In this document: in pieces, positions 20,578 through 32,848 of the stretch
How positions within the stretch are numbered: the first letter of the stretch is position 1
Layout: each line of letters begins with the position of its first letter
Assembly (NCBI GenBank): GCA_973895155.1
Contig: OZ316894.1
Location: 4,402,001-4,466,000 of the forward strand
Source of the DNA: Marsupella aquatica
Lineage: Eukaryota; Marchantiophyta
Length of the DNA stretch: 64,000 bases
Direction: 5' to 3'
The notes under the pieces: model-generated
What the model saw: the letters and a program-made list of their open reading frames with translations, nothing else
Databases searched by the model: none
Told to the model about the DNA's origin: nothing
Translations under genes and position numbers: made by a program

Positions 20578-21610
20578 CTACAATTGCAAAACCTGCAAAG
20601 TAGCACGGTGTCTTGAGAAACTCTCCAAAGGAATCACTTTGGTAAAGGCATCAGCGGGATTGAGCTTTCCATCAATCTTGACTAGCTCAAAAGTTTTATC
20701 AAACACTGCTTGCCTGATAAAATGGTACCTGATATCAATGTTCTTCACCCTGCTATCCATCACCTGGTTAGCAGCCAAGTGAAGAGCACTCTGACTATCA
20801 CAATTAGAGACATTTTGCCATGCTCTAAACCCATCTCCGCCATCAACTTGTCCAACCAAATTGCTTTCTTTGCTGCTTCTGCTGCTGCAACATACTTTGC
20901 TTTTATAGTAGACTGAGATATACACTTCTGTAAGGTAAATTTCCAATTGATACATCCTCCTCCAAGAGTAAAAACAAACCCAGTTGTAGACCTCCTTGTA
21001 TCCAGACAGCCTCCATAGTCAAAATCTACATAGCCAACTAACATTCTATCTGATCTATTATCAAATAGTAATCAATAGTCATGTGTTCACATACCTGAGA
21101 ATCCATTTCACAGCTTCCCAATGTACCTTCCTTGGATTTGACATGAATGTGCTAACCTTGCCCATTGCTAGGACCAAGTTAGGCCTAGTACAAGTCATCA
21201 AATACATCAGACTGCTTACTGCCTTTTCATAAGGAATCTTAGCCATCAGACCTTTCTCCACAGCATCCGTAGGAGAGAAAGCCGATGATAACTTGAAATG
21301 TGAAGCTAAAGGAATACTCACTGGCATACAGTTTTCCATGTTGAATCGTGCAAGTACTTTCCTCGCATACTGGCCTTGACTCACGCACAACTGTCCAGAA
21401 TCAGAGTTTCTAAAAATCTCCATCCCTAAGATCCTCTTGGCCTTACCAAGATCCTTCATCCTAAATTCAAAACTCAATTTTGCCTTGAGTTTGTCAACCT
21501 CAGATTGATCTTTAGCCACAATAAGCATGTCATCCACATAGATAACCATAATGATGAAACCAAACACATCATTCTTGACTAATTTTGTATACGCACAATG
21601 ATCATACATA
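20578..21610 (-). pseudogene. copia-1 pol, 3' part: end of reverse transcriptase and RNase H
   Basis: From 21610 down, the reverse transcriptase C-terminal half shows YTKLVKNDVFGF, the catalytic YVDDMLIVAKDQ, FRMKDLGKAKRILGMEI and PYEKAVSSLMYLMTCTRPN. RNase H follows with [59 protein letters not shown] and [15 protein letters not shown], typical of copia pol C-termini. The reading frame shifts at least twice between these pieces, and the homologous protein at 40102-41004 confirms the order. The break at about 21610 falls just after MYDHCAYT, where gypsy-derived DNA begins. It is non-functional. Confidence 0.9.
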
Positions 21611-21612
21611 GA

Positions 21613-21790
21613 GATAAAACCACTTTTACAACAGATTGGGGTACTTATGCTTTTAATGTAATGCCGTTTGGATTGTGTAACGCTCCTGGAACATTCGAAA
21701 GGATTATGATGATCATATTCCAAGAGTATCTTCATAGATTTCTAGAAATATTTATAGATGATTTTTGTGTTTTCTCCTCTGCCGAATTTC
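21613..21790 (+). repeat. Displaced duplicate of gypsy reverse transcriptase segment
   Basis: This stretch repeats 22362-22535 almost exactly (differences include ACAACAGATT versus ATAACAGATT, TTCGAAAGG versus TTCCAAAGG). It encodes DKTTF-TDWGTYAFNVMPFG to FIDDFCVFSSAE. It then joins at about 21788 to sequence that normally lies upstream of reverse transcriptase, so the order is catalytic core fragment, N-terminal part, catalytic core again. Confidence 0.85.
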
Positions 21791-24622
21791 AACCTATGGG
21801 GTTTACGGAGGGGATTGTGGATCCAAAAGCCTGTCAGAAAATTGAAATAGAACCTGGCAAATTCCTTAACATAAGTAAACACATTCAAGGAGATTTGAGG
21901 GAAAAATACATAGATCTACTGAGGCAATACCGAGACGTGTTTGCCTGGAGCCACAAGGACATCAAGGGAATTCATCCTTATTTGGGACAACACCGAATTG
22001 ATCTTCTTGAAGGATCGATACCAATCCGGCAAAGACAGTATCGACTCAACCCTAAGTACTCCATTATGGTTAAAGAAGAGATAGATAAGCTAACTGAAGC
22101 ATGATTTATTTTTCCAGTACTCAGCAGCGAATGGGTATCCCCCATTGTCATTGTTCCCAAGAAGTCTGGACCTGATGGCAAGGTCAAGATCCGTGTGTGT
22201 CAAGATTATCGCAAGCTCAATGCGGTTACCAAGAAAGATCACTACCCTCTACCATTTATTGACCTCGTTTTGGACATAGTAGCCGGTCATGCTCTATTCA
22301 GTTTCCTTGATGGGTATTCAGGATACAACCAAGTTTCCCGTCAGGGAGGAAGACAGAGATAAAACCACTTTTATAACAGATTGGGGTACTTATGCTTTTA
22401 ATGTAATGCCGTTTGGATTGTGTAACGCTCCTGGAACATTCCAAAGGATTATGATGATCATATTCCAAGAGTATCTTCATAGATTTTTAGAAATATTTAT
22501 AGATGATTTTTGTGTTTTCTCCTCTGCCGAATCTCATCTTGCAAAGCTAAGACTTACTTTTCAGAAGTGTAGAGAGGCTCAACTTTGTTTACACCCAGAT
22601 AAGTGTTTCATTGGGATGCAAGAGGGAATTCTTCTAGGACATGTAATTTCCCAACAGGGAATCGCAGTGGATGCAGAGAAGGTGAGAGTTATTGAAAATC
22701 TGAAGCTGCCCACTAACCTTAGAGAGCTTCGAGGTTTCTTGGGTTATGTAGGTTACTACCGGAGGTTCATCCGCCTTTATGCAGATCTGGCCATGCCCTT
22801 AACACAACTGCTAAAGAAAGATGTGGAATACCAATGGACAAAGGAGAGACAACACGCCTTCGAGAAACTCAAGAGTAAACTTACTTCCGCACCTATCTTA
22901 ATTCCACCTGATTGGAATAAAGATTTTCATGTATACATTGATGCGTCAGCATTTTGTATAAGAGCGGTCCTAAGCCAACAAGATGACCATAAGAAGGACC
23001 ATCCTATTTATTATGCCAGCCGACAAATAAATGCGGCAGAGAAGAACTATTCAGTAACTAAACGAGAAGCCTTGGGAGTGATTTTTTCTTGCACAAAATT
23101 CAGGCATTATCTCCTGGGGTATAAAACTATCTTCCACACCGACCACTCTTCTCTTAAGTACTTAGTGAACCAACCAGATTTATCCGGACGAATTGCTTGT
23201 TGGGTATTGTTGTTACAAGAATTTGATTTTGAGGTGGTAGTTAGACCGTGCCAACATCATGAAAATGCAGATTATTTATCTAGACTCCCCGGTCCAGAAA
23301 GTGCCACTCCCTTAACAGATGTATTTCCGGATGAGCACCTATGGCATATAGAAGGATCTGAATCCTTATACTTTGATATAGTCCAAGCCTTGCTCACGGG
23401 AACACTTCCTAAGAATCTCAGCCTTGAGCAACAAGCTGTTTTTATCCACAAGATTTCCCCTTACACTTTGCAAAATGGGATCTTGTATAAACTCACCCCT
23501 GACCAGAAATTGAAACGATGTCTAGAAACCAAATAAATCTCTTGAGTTATTTCAGCTATGCACACCGAAGAAGCTGGAGGGCATTATGCAGTGAATGTGA
23601 TTGTCAAGAAGATTCAAGCGGCCGGATACTGGTGGCCGACTATGCATAGGGACACCTATCAGTATATCAAAGCTTGTGATCCTTGCCAAAGGTATGGCAG
23701 ACCATCTTCCTCTTCTCATTGGCCACTAACCCCCATTCTACCATTGGCACCTTTTGAAAAATGGGGAATTGACTTCATAGGCCCTATCCAACCTGCTGCC
23801 GCTCGGACACGGGCTCGATACATTATCTTAGCAACCGACTATGCCACAAAATGGGTTGAAGCTCGAGCGACTAAGAAAAATGATGCAGCAACAGCTGCCA
23901 AGTTTCTATTTGAAGACATCATCACCCGGTTTGGATGCCCATTGGAATTGGTCAGCGATTGAGGTTTGCATTTTCTTAACCAAACTATTCAACATATCAC
24001 TGACTTATATTTAATCAAGCACAGGAAAACAACTCCCTATAATCCCAAAGCAAATGGATTAACGGAGAGGGAAAATGGGCTAATGGGGCGAATCTTAACC
24101 AAGATTGTGTCCGCACACAAAACTGACTGGGACCAAAAACTCCATTTTGCCTTGTGGGCATATCGGACAGCAGAGAAGATCACAACTAAACACACACCTT
24201 TTTACTTGGTATATGGCTTAGCAAGTATTGTGCCCATCGAGTTTGATCTTCCTACCCACCGAATTAGTTCCATTAATAGATTAAACATCGAAACCAGTCA
24301 AGATCTCAGGCTTGCTGCTTTGGAAAAATTGGAAGAGGATAGATACCTTGCCTTAACCGAAACAAATAAACAACAGCAAATGAGAACTGTTCGTTACAAT
24401 CGGAAGATGAAGAAAGTCGATATAGAATTAGGGAATTATATCTTATTATATGATAATCGACACATGGTTTTCCCGGGGAAGTTGCATACTCGGTGGTTAG
24501 GACCATACTTGGTGAAAGAAGTCTTTCCCAATGGATCACTGCAATTAACAGATTTAGAGGGTGAAGATTTACCTACTAGGGTAAATGGCTCTAGGGTCAA
24601 GAAATATCACATGCCACCTTAA
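21790..24622 (+). pseudogene. Ty3/gypsy pol: reverse transcriptase, RNase H, integrase, with stops and a frameshift
   Basis: Order: N-terminal reverse transcriptase (DLREKYIDLLRQYRDVFAWS, EWVSPIVIVPKKSG, DYRKLNAVTKKDHYPLPFID), core with MPFGLCNAPGTFQRIM and FIDDFCVF, connection (LRGFLGYVGYYRRFI), RNase H (HVYIDASAFCIRAVLSQQ, YSVTKREALGVIF), integrase zinc finger (H-H-C-C with KACDPCQRYG), core with WGIDFIGPI, LVSD and NGLTEREN, and a C-terminal LLYDNRHMVFPGKLHTRWLGPY region. Lesions: TGA at 22102-22104, a frameshift near 22340, TAA and TGA at 23534-23544, and TGA at 23959-23961 replacing the residue between VSD and GLHF. There is no gag or protease. The order RT-RNaseH-INT places it in Ty3/gypsy; lineage unresolved. 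Confidence 0.9.
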
Positions 24623-25442
24623 TGAGGTTTGCGAGGGCGCTGCACCAGTTGAGGAGGGGGCTATGTGAGATAAGGATGTTTATAAAAGAAGGGTTAACTA
24701 ACCATAAATTTTAGAATTTTTACGTTTAAGATCTTAAATAATGCTGAAGAGGGACCTAAAGACTACTTTGAAGTGTTATGAGACTTTCAAGCTGATCTAA
24801 GGTCAACCCGGATTGATATTAGAGAAGGAGGATCAACCCGGAACTTTTTGTTATAAGCCTTGAATGAGATATAAAGCTTATACCGAGACTCAACTCAACA
24901 ACAACTGTCCATTGCCAAAGTTTTTAAAACCATAAGTCAAACACAGGCACGACCACAGCAGAATCCGGATATAAGGAAGGAGAGTCGATCCGGCCTCTCA
25001 CACCTCTCAAAGCCGAACTTAGTAGGTTTTGAGCTCCCGAGTGCATTAGGCTGTTTAAGCAGTAGAGTGAGGAGGCTCTACCCTTTTGGTAGAGGATCTT
25101 GGGTCCGGATTATAGGACCAATCTTGCATTGCATGATGAGAGCCTGGATATGAGGGTACTGACTGATTCGTTGTGAGGGGAATGCCTACTCCACCGCTGG
25201 AAGTGAAGGCAGGAAGTTTGAGATCCTGATCGTGGATACATCGGTTGTGAGAAGGGAGGTCAGGTCGACCCGAACATCACCATTGCAGGCCCGATTGAGT
25301 CCAGATTTTCCCCACGTTAGATGACCCTGCATTGTGGTTGATGAAATCTTGATGCAATTCTTCCAAAACAATTTTCAGTTGATCAGAAACACTGCGGCCA
25401 GGTCGACCCGGACATTTCTACCAGTGGTCGACACCGAAGCGA
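24623..25442. other. Non-coding stretch between gypsy integrase and the accessory ORF
   Basis: It begins with a purine-rich tract (GAGGAGGGGG near 24650) followed by TGTGAGATAAGG, which could mark a polypurine tract and LTR start; I found no second copy to prove it. It also contains several scattered copies of GGTCGACCCGGA or GGTCAACCCGGA (near 24800, 24833, 25263 and 25402). Confidence 0.4.
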
Positions 25443-27292
25443 TTGAATATTCTGAAGTTGCAGAATTGTAGAGCTTGTCGTAGAGGAGGCAGAACATTTA
25501 CCAGAAATCAATTTTCTGCTTCCAGAAATTCTATGGAGCAAGGGGCGGATCCAGTCGGAATGTCCACTTCTCGCGTCTCTAAGGGGCATTCAACCTCAAC
25601 ATCACCTGCACCTACTCCAGTTAAAGCCCCTGTGAGACGATCGAAGAGAAAGGAGGTCCCTATTGCCATAAAAATTCTGAGGCCAGCTATTCCGGATAGT
25701 GAAGCTGAGAAGGTTAAACTGAGGGAGTCTTTGCTCAGGATGGGCTGTGAGTCTCTGATGGAGCTACCTTGGAGTTATCAGAGCGAAGATATGATCAGAG
25801 AGATCCGATCTAAGGAGTATCCGGCTGAGTTTAAGGATACCTCCAGAGGCCGACCTGAGCGATGGACTCAGATGATGATTGCAGGAGCTTTTGTATTGGA
25901 AGATGAAGGAGAAGGTCCAGTGGGGAGGGCTGTCAATCTAATCCTTCCTTACTTCAAAGGAGCCATCAACAGTAAGGACGGGTTCAATGTTTCTAAGTGT
26001 TTGGATCCTGATCTGAGACGAGTCTTCAGCTTTCTGCTACCCCTGCTGTACCCTGAGAAGCCAAGAAGAGTTACTGTTGGAGTTGGCTCTACCATTGTTG
26101 TTGCTTACAAGGGAGAAAGAAAAGTCAACTGGGCTAAGCTTATCTTTGATTTGATAAGGAAGTTGGTACAGAACCTGTCCAACAAGAGTCCTACTCCCTC
26201 TCCTACTACCTGGTACATCTATATAGCTTTGAAGGAGTTTTGTTCAGAGAGGAGAAGAAATTACTATTGGCCAAGTACAACTTCATCAAGTATGGAGAGA
26301 CAGATCCAGATATCACCCAGGCCACCTCTGATGACAGTGAGGATGAGGAGCCAGCAGAGACAAATCCTCGAAAGACCCGGTCTGCTGCCCGGAACCTCGA
26401 CCCGGACTTTTCCGACCAGGCCTTCGTCGACCCGGCTGAATTTCCGGATGCACCCGGCCATGCCTCCCTAGACATCCTAGCTGATTTCCAGATCATCTCA
26501 GACACATTCCAGAAGGTGAAGAGGAAGACCACTGTGATGGAGAAGACCACTGTGATGGAGAAGGCCATCACTGACATTTCTCAGAAGTTAGGAGTGAAAC
26601 CAGGGCAGATTCTTGAGGAGATCTCCACCATGAGTGATGCCACAGATAAGAGGAAGTTAGAGAAGGAGAATGAGTTCCTCAAGAAGAAGGTATCTGAACT
26701 CAAACAACAGTTGGAAAGGAGTAAGAAGAAGAATGAGCTTGAGCATACTCTCCAACTCAGTATCACTCAATCTTTGGATCTGATTGAGCCTTTGACTAAG
26801 ATAGCTTCTCTGGATCTTCTTAAGGCCCAAATTTATGATGAGTATTTGGCCAAGAACACCACACCCATCCTTTTCTCCAAGATTAACCATTTAGTGGTAG
26901 ATGTGAGTACCAAGGTGGATGATGCACTTACAAGCCTCTCAAAGACCTGTGAAGCCTTAAGGGAGATGAGTGACTTGACTACAGAGGAGCTATTAGCTGA
27001 TACTGAGATTCCTTCCTTTACTACCAGATCTTTCTCTCCTAGTCCTCATGAAGGAGTCTATTCCACTAGCCCCTCATCACCCCTCAACCCTCCTAGTTTC
27101 CCCACTCCCAGTACACACTTCCACTCCCATTCTTACACCTATTCTCATGACCCAAGTGCCCATCAGGAGAACATGGATATTGACCCGTCCATCCCTTTTA
27201 CCACTGGCCAGCAGGGAGTTTTCCTTCGACTAGAACCCCTTGCCATGGCTAACCCTGAGGAGATTCCTTCCCAAAAACTAGGACCAGAATAG
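25443..27292 (+). pseudogene. Accessory retroelement ORF with globular N-terminus and coiled coil, one frameshift
   Basis: Two overlapping frames make one ancestral protein; the switch is near 26190, where the first frame stops matching the pattern and the second continues (YSLSYYLVHLYSFEGVLF). The N-terminal part (PIAIKILRPAIPDSEAEKV to RKLVQNL) is a folded domain rich in hydrophobic segments; KVNWAKLIFDLIRKLV and LSYYLVHLYSF resemble the NWAQFF and GSHIAIILAWY segments of the ORF at 43640-46021. The middle is acidic. A coiled coil follows (KRKLEKENEFLKKKVSELKQ), with a tandem TTVMEKTTVMEK, then a Ser/Pro/His-rich tail to TAG. I do not recognise a named family with certainty; the plant transposon protein domain PF20167 is my best guess. 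It may be an extra ORF of the gypsy element or belong to a separate element. Confidence 0.5.
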
Positions 27293-28275
27293 AGTTATAT
27301 TTAGAGAGTTAGAGCCACATTAGTTTAGACTTAAAAATAACTATATAGATTAGTATATGAGTAAGTAGACTCCAGTATTTTGTTGATGTATCCATTGGAG
27401 ACTCTACTCCATTTTTGACTAGGATAGTTCACTTTTATTTACATATTTCTTTAGACTTGGGTTTTGAAGAGGCATGTCTTTTCATAATCTCCACTTTTAG
27501 TACAAAAGGAGGAGAACCCAAAGTCAACACAGGAGAAAAAAATATACATTTGATTTCCTCATTGCCTTTGAAGGAATCTATGTCTTTCTTCCCTTCTTTT
27601 TACCATGGTTGAGTAAAAGGAAGAAGTTTTAGCAACCCTTGAGTTGTTGTGAAGTGTTCAATGAATGCTAGAGTGTGCCTTAATGATATTGAAAGATCAA
27701 TGAGATTTGTGATCAATACATTTGGAAGATTCACCAAAGAGGAAATTGACATTTGCACAAAACTCAAACAAATCTTAAGGATTGTAGGAGAAGTAAACCA
27801 ATTCGAGTATCCTAGTACCGTCTTAAGCAAGACCAGAAAAGTGTCCCGGGTTGATTTACATTGTTGTCTTCTAAATTCAAGAGATGGAGAAGAGTTGCTA
27901 TGAGAAATCAAAAAGCATAGAAAATGTTGATTTCTGAATCTTAAATATATTAGGCCATAATCCTTATTGAAGGAGTGGTGATGGTCAGAAATTCAATTCC
28001 CTTGCACTTTGAAAACTCCTATCTACTCTCTCTCTAGTTTCAATCTTTGTTAATTCTAGTCTTTATTATTGCACTGTGAATCCTAAGGATTACCCACTTG
28101 AGTTTGTGGTTAAACACTTATGTTAAGGAGATCATTAGAAATCTCTCCAACCTAAGAATGTTGGTGTAAACTTCTCAAATTGTGTTAATTCAGTCTTTTC
28201 GATCTTATCCACTCCTAACCGGAACGAAATCGAGTTGTTAAGGAGTAAATAGTCATTTATCTCTTTATCACCTTG
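27293..28275. other. AT-rich non-coding stretch
   Basis: Possibly the 3' untranslated region or LTR of the element carrying the accessory ORF. Purine-rich AAAAGGAGGAGAACCC lies at about 27498. No partner LTR was found, and no coding frame looks real. Confidence 0.4.
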
Positions 28276-29443
28276 CTATAGGAACCAGAACCCACGCCCA
28301 CTGTCCGTCTGGGACAGCTCCTTCCTTGGGCGCGGCCCGGGTTCCCCCTCGTACCTATCCATCACCAACTGACCGCCCTGACCTCAGGACATGCTCATGG
28401 CCCAAATAGCGTAGCTTGTCCTAAAGCTTGTCTCAACACGCCGGGACCATAATGACCCCGACTCTAACACCAACTCCCGGTTTGCCCCACTGATGGTCCA
28501 GGGACCGAGCGCCCTAGGGACTCAGTCTCCATGCCTACTTGGCCTTGCCTCCCCAACGCAAGCTCCCTTGGGAGGCTGAACGCGGCTTGGCTGCTGTTCG
28601 GCAGGATTTGGCAAACGGGCGAGCTAACACCCGTAAACCACGAGAACCCATGGCGCCCCCAGACCCAGCTGAGCTCAAGAGGGCGTAGCCCTCCTCAAGA
28701 GCTTCCCAACAAACCTAGGAAGTCCTCCAACGGACTTCCTGTTGGGAAGATATCGTCATTTCCGTTTGGCGGTTTCCCTTAGTGTCGCGACCGCCGCGGC
28801 TCACGACTTCGGCTCGCCCTTAGCCCTTAGGGAGACACCACTCCCCTCATATATGCTTCTGGAGACCTGCCACCCCCGGACCAACTTTGGTCCCTAAACA
28901 TTTGGCCCCCAACCCGGATCCCATCGCGCATAATGGGCGTGCCACAAACTGGCAACGCCCATAACTTACTTGATAGGCATCCACAAGCGGAGTGCCTTAG
29001 CCCGTTGTGACCGGGACAACCCAGTGCTCATGCCTAGGCCCTCAGGTCTGATAGCCGCTCGGGACCCCCGACCGGCCCAACCCAGCTCGGGCCATAACTT
29101 GCGCCCCAAGCTTCCGTTGCCAATGGCGTCAACTCCATTGGCCTTGGGCCCAAGAGGAGCTCACTTCCAAGCCCTCAGAACTCAAAGCCCATCCGATGGT
29201 CCGGACGGTCATCCATGAGCCCGGCCCATTTCCCCTTGACCCGACCAGCCATAGGCTAGTCCAAGTCCTTAGTTTGTGTCCCCAGCTTGGCCCCTTGCCT
29301 CGCCAGTGCCACATCTCATTGCCCACAAGTCTCCCCATGCTAAGTCCTCCCCGGATGGCCTATCCGGGCCTGGACCATAAGGGAGCTCGGCGTCGGAGTC
29401 AACGACGCCGGAGCTAAGTGTTAAGGTAGTCGAGTTCCGTGAC
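28276..29443. other. GC-rich non-coding stretch of different composition
   Basis: GC content rises sharply at about 28276 and falls back at the copia-1 junction (about 29443). Frames here are Pro/Ala/Ser-rich and look like composition artefacts. It contains a short palindrome-like pair GAAGTCCTCCAACGGACTTC near 28718. The contrast with both neighbours suggests a separate insertion, but its borders and class are not visible. Confidence 0.45.
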
Positions 29444-31190
29444 TTTGTCACTCAAAGATTGCAACTCCCTCTGCATTGCTGCATTCCACTCATGCTTCTG
29501 CTCTGAAGCGAGCTCTGAAGCATAAGCCTCATTGTACGAAGAAGGCTCTCCTTCTTCCAAGATCAAAGCCATATCATCATCATCAGGTGCAATGTCAATA
29601 TCATCTAGCTTAGATGAGTCTGCCCATTGACCATACTTGGTAGGAGTTCTAGTAGAATGACTGGAAGTTCTTCTAGTAGATGACTCAAGCTGATCTGCTG
29701 CTGCTGGTTGAATTTGATGTACCCCAACAACAATTTTCTCCTCTTGTTCCATCACAGGAACCAGCTCCAAGCCCAAAGCTTCTCCATCTCTCCTGTCATG
29801 AATAGCATCATGACTAATCTTCCCCTCAACCCGGTCTGGGATGGAAGTATGGGAGTCCTGAGAACTCTCCCCCTCATTTGATGAACTGGATTCATTAAAG
29901 GAAACATCTCTACTAACAATTAGTTTATAGGTTACTAGATCCCATAACCTATAACCCTTCACACCTTTCTGATAGCCAAGGAAAATGCACTTCTTCGACT
30001 TGGACTCCAACTTGGATCAAACCTGGGAAGGTGTAAGCACATAAGCATCACATCCAAAAATCCTTAGATGTGAGTAATCTGCTGGACGCCCGTACCTTGA
30101 GCATTTCAAATGGCGTCTTGAATCCAATAGAACTGGATGGAGAAAAGTTTACCAAATAAGCTGCAGTGTTGACAGCTTCAGCCCAAAACTCATGTAGTAC
30201 AAGCATGATTGACTCAACATACTCCTTGAGCGGTCCAATAGTGTTTGGTTGAGTCTCTCAGAAACATCATTCTGTTGAGGAGTATAACTTGTTGTGAGAT
30301 TGCGGGTAATCCCCTGGTCCTTACAATACGTTCTAAATTCCCCAGAATTCATCATCGTTATTCAATCAAAGATATCTCACCTTATTACCAGTCTGATTCT
30401 CAACTTGGGCTTTTCACTCCTTAAAAGCGGTAAAAACATCAGACTTACTGTGTAGAAAGTATATCCACACATATCTTGAATAATCGTCTATGAACGTGAC
30501 ATAGTATAACCATCCAGAATATGAGGGAGTAGGGGTTGGACCCCACACATCACTATGTACATACTCAAGTACCTCCTTGCTGGTGTGAGTTCCAACTCCG
30601 AAGGGTTTTATGTGCTACTTCCCAAGCACACAGTGCTCACAGAATTCCAACTTACAAGACTGCAAATTAGAAAGTAATCTTTTTTTCTGAAGAATAGCCA
30701 AACCTTTTTTACTCATGTGGCCCAAACAAAAGTGCCACAGCCGGGCCGTCTCCTCATTGGCTTCATCACAGACTACAGTGCCCTTCAAATGTATAGATTG
30801 TTATGTCTCTTTCCCTTCAATATAACTTTAGTACCAGTTGAAATCTGAAGGACACCATTAACAGAACTCCACTAATGGCCATTTGAAACTCCAAGTGAAA
30901 TGAGATTTTTCATCATGCTGGGAATATGTCTCACATTCCTCAACGTTCTCGCAGCACCATCAAATATTTGAAATCTAATAGATCCAAGTCCAACTACTTG
31001 ACATGGGATATTATTTCCCATCAACATTGACCCGTTGGATACCGTGTAAGAACTGAAAAATCTCTCCTAGAGCAAATGTGAAAAGTACATGCACTATCTA
31101 GAATCCAGTCATCACTACCTAGATTTGACACTACGTTGAGAGCATAACCTTGGCATCACAATATGTCATCATCGTCAAGAAAATCTACCT
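29444..31190 (-). pseudogene. copia-1 pol, 5' part: protease remnant, pre-integrase, integrase, start of reverse transcriptase
   Basis: Read on the minus strand: protease and GAG-pre-integrase remnants (about 30600-31150), integrase segments (SGEFRTYCKDQGITRN, TPQQNDVSERLNQTLLDRS at 30190-30350), KSKKCIFLGYQKGVKGYRLW, a variable linker (VSFNESSSSNEGE, RTPTKYGQWADSS) and the beginning of reverse transcriptase (HEWNAAMQRELQSLSD) up to the break at 29443. The frame is interrupted several times. One lesion is informative: near 30013 this copy has TGA where the second copia copy has CGA in the same context (KQNRSKL near 38930). Confidence 0.85.
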
Positions 31191-31229
31191 CATGCGAGCT
31201 CGATGTCGCGTTAGCTGATGGAGTAGGGT

Positions 31230-32020
31230 CCTTTACTCGACAATCCCTTTTCATGTGGCCAGGCTTGCCACATCTCCAACATGCAAGAGCTAGGCTTCAT
31301 CTCTTGCGATTTTCCTCTGGATTTAGATCTCCTCCGTGATGTAGATCTAAACCTGTTCTGCCCATTTGTGCGCTACGCTGGTCTTCCACGGTTCACGTTC
31401 AGCGCAGTGCCAGAAGAAGATGCTGTCTGTGATTGACCCAACTTCTTCTGAGCATCATCAGACAGTAAAGAGCTCATCACCTCATTATACGAAATAGTCT
31501 TCAGATCTCTATACAAGAGCACATGTTTCAAGCCCTGATATGACGGTGGTAAGGAGCTTAGCAGAAGCAAGGCCTTATCCTCATCTTCAACTCCCTTTCC
31601 CAAGTTTGACAGATCCACTGCAAGACTGTCAAACTCATCCAGGTGATCTTGCAGCTTGCTACCTTTCTTGAGCCTAAGGCTCATCAAGAGACACTTTTTG
31701 TACAGCCGGCCTGACGCATCTTCCCGGTAGTACTTCTCTCTAAAGGCCTTGAACAGTGACGCGCAATCCGCATAATCATCCAGCTTCTTGATGATGTGTG
31801 GCTTGAGATAAAGCATCACTACATTGACAGCAATCACCTACTCCTATCTCCACTACTTCTCTGAGATCTCCTCTTCTCCATCATACTGCTCTCGCGAAGA
31901 GAGCAGATGAGCTAAGCCCATGGCCCAAAGAACACCCTTCACTTGCTTCTTCCATAGCAAGTAATCAGTACGACCATCGTACTTCTCCACCTCAAACTTC
32001 ACTCCTCCAAATCTAGCCAT
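31230..32020 (-). pseudogene. copia-1 gag (UBN2-like) with zinc knuckle
   Basis: ATG at 32020 opens MARFGGVKFEVEKYDGRTDY and LLWKKQVKGVLWAM, typical of copia gag N-termini. After EEISEK three TAG codons occur within nine codons (31840-31855), where the sister copy reads AAATGGAGGCAAGAGCAA. The frame then continues as HIIKKLDDYADCASLFKAF, LSLLLSSLPPSYQ-like SSLPPSYQGLK and SLLSDDAQKKLGQSQ. A zinc knuckle, C-W-R-C-x4-H-x4-C, lies at about 31245-31285. Gag packages the element's RNA in the cytoplasm; this copy is dead. Confidence 0.9.
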
Positions 32021-32495
32021 CTCTCTCTTCTTCCCCACTACCGATAGCTCTAGTAGTAGTACAGCTTCCTCCACTGCACGCCGCACCGCTGATATTAGTT
32101 TCTCCTCAAATGGTAGCAGCTCCTCCTCAGACTCACCGTCTGATCATTGCAATCCTGAAGCTCCACCGATGCCAATTCTTATAGTATCCTCGGAGTCACT
32201 CATATGAAACAATCACGAAAAAATGTCTTTTTTTGAAACTTCTCATAAAACTCAAAACTCAACATCGCCGCGTAGTCCACGAAGGTAGGAGTCCAATACT
32301 GAAAGCCAAAATCAAAATCAAAATTCGACGGAAAAGTTATTCAAATTTCGATCGGGGTGGGTAAAACCTTGGGAAACTCCCCCGTTTTGACCACCTCAGA
32401 GAATAACTGAAATACCTAGTACAACCCGTCGTCGGAATTGCGATGTGATTGGTGCGCGGCGTTGCCAACTTCAGTGGCTACGACCTCGGCAAAAA

Positions 32496-32848
32496 AGATA
32501 CCACTTGTTGAGCATAGACGACATTTGCAACGGCAAGCCCATGAACCATCCAACGCACAATAGTCGACACAAAGAGATACATGGTTCACCTCCATATGAG
32601 GCTACGTCCACGGGAATACACAAGAGCTTTACTGCACTCTAGGCCAACCGGCTATACCAAGCATCCACAGCGCAAGCTCTCCCTATTTCTCAACTAGCTC
32701 TGTAACAATGAGCCTAAGTTCCACCAGGGTCTGGCTCAGCCCTGGCTTAATACACAACAACACTACCGCTAACATTAGCTAAGTCTTAACCCAAGTTAGA
32801 CTATCTGTGGCTAGCTCATGAGTCACAAGACTAGAGCAATATCTAAAA
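32496..32848 (-). repeat. 5' LTR and primer-binding site of copia-1
   Basis: LTR 32506-32848 (about 343 bp). Directly inside it, on the minus strand, is AGTGGTATC, matching the TGGTATC start of the plant initiator-Met primer site. The outer terminal TG has decayed (CTAAAA instead of CTAACA on the plus strand). ATAAA at 32849-32853 is the target duplication shared with 20015-20019. Confidence 0.9.

Larger units (their letters stand above)
21611..29443 (+). mobile_element. Nested insertion inside copia-1: rearranged gypsy-type element plus GC-rich DNA
   Basis: Homology with the other copia element stops at about 21610 on one side and about 29443 on the other. In between, on the opposite strand, lie gypsy pol sequences (21613-24622), an accessory ORF (25443-27292), an AT-rich stretch and a GC-rich stretch. 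No LTR pair or target duplication was found for it, and its left edge starts in the middle of a reverse transcriptase. It is therefore a rearranged fragment or several nested ones rather than a clean insertion. Confidence 0.6.
20020..32848 (-). mobile_element. Ty1/copia LTR retrotransposon (copia-1), minus strand, split by a nested insertion
   Basis: The two halves belong to one insertion. The 3' LTR (20020-20370) is flanked on the left by ATAAA, and the 5' LTR (32506-32848) is followed on the right by the same ATAAA. The right half (29444-32505) holds primer site, gag, integrase and the start of reverse transcriptase; the left half (20371-21610) holds the end of reverse transcriptase and RNase H. 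About 445 bp of reverse transcriptase, present in the second copia element at about 39506-39950, is missing at the break, which is occupied by 21611-29443. The LTRs differ by roughly 7-8% by eye with small indels, so the insertion is old. Confidence 0.85.
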
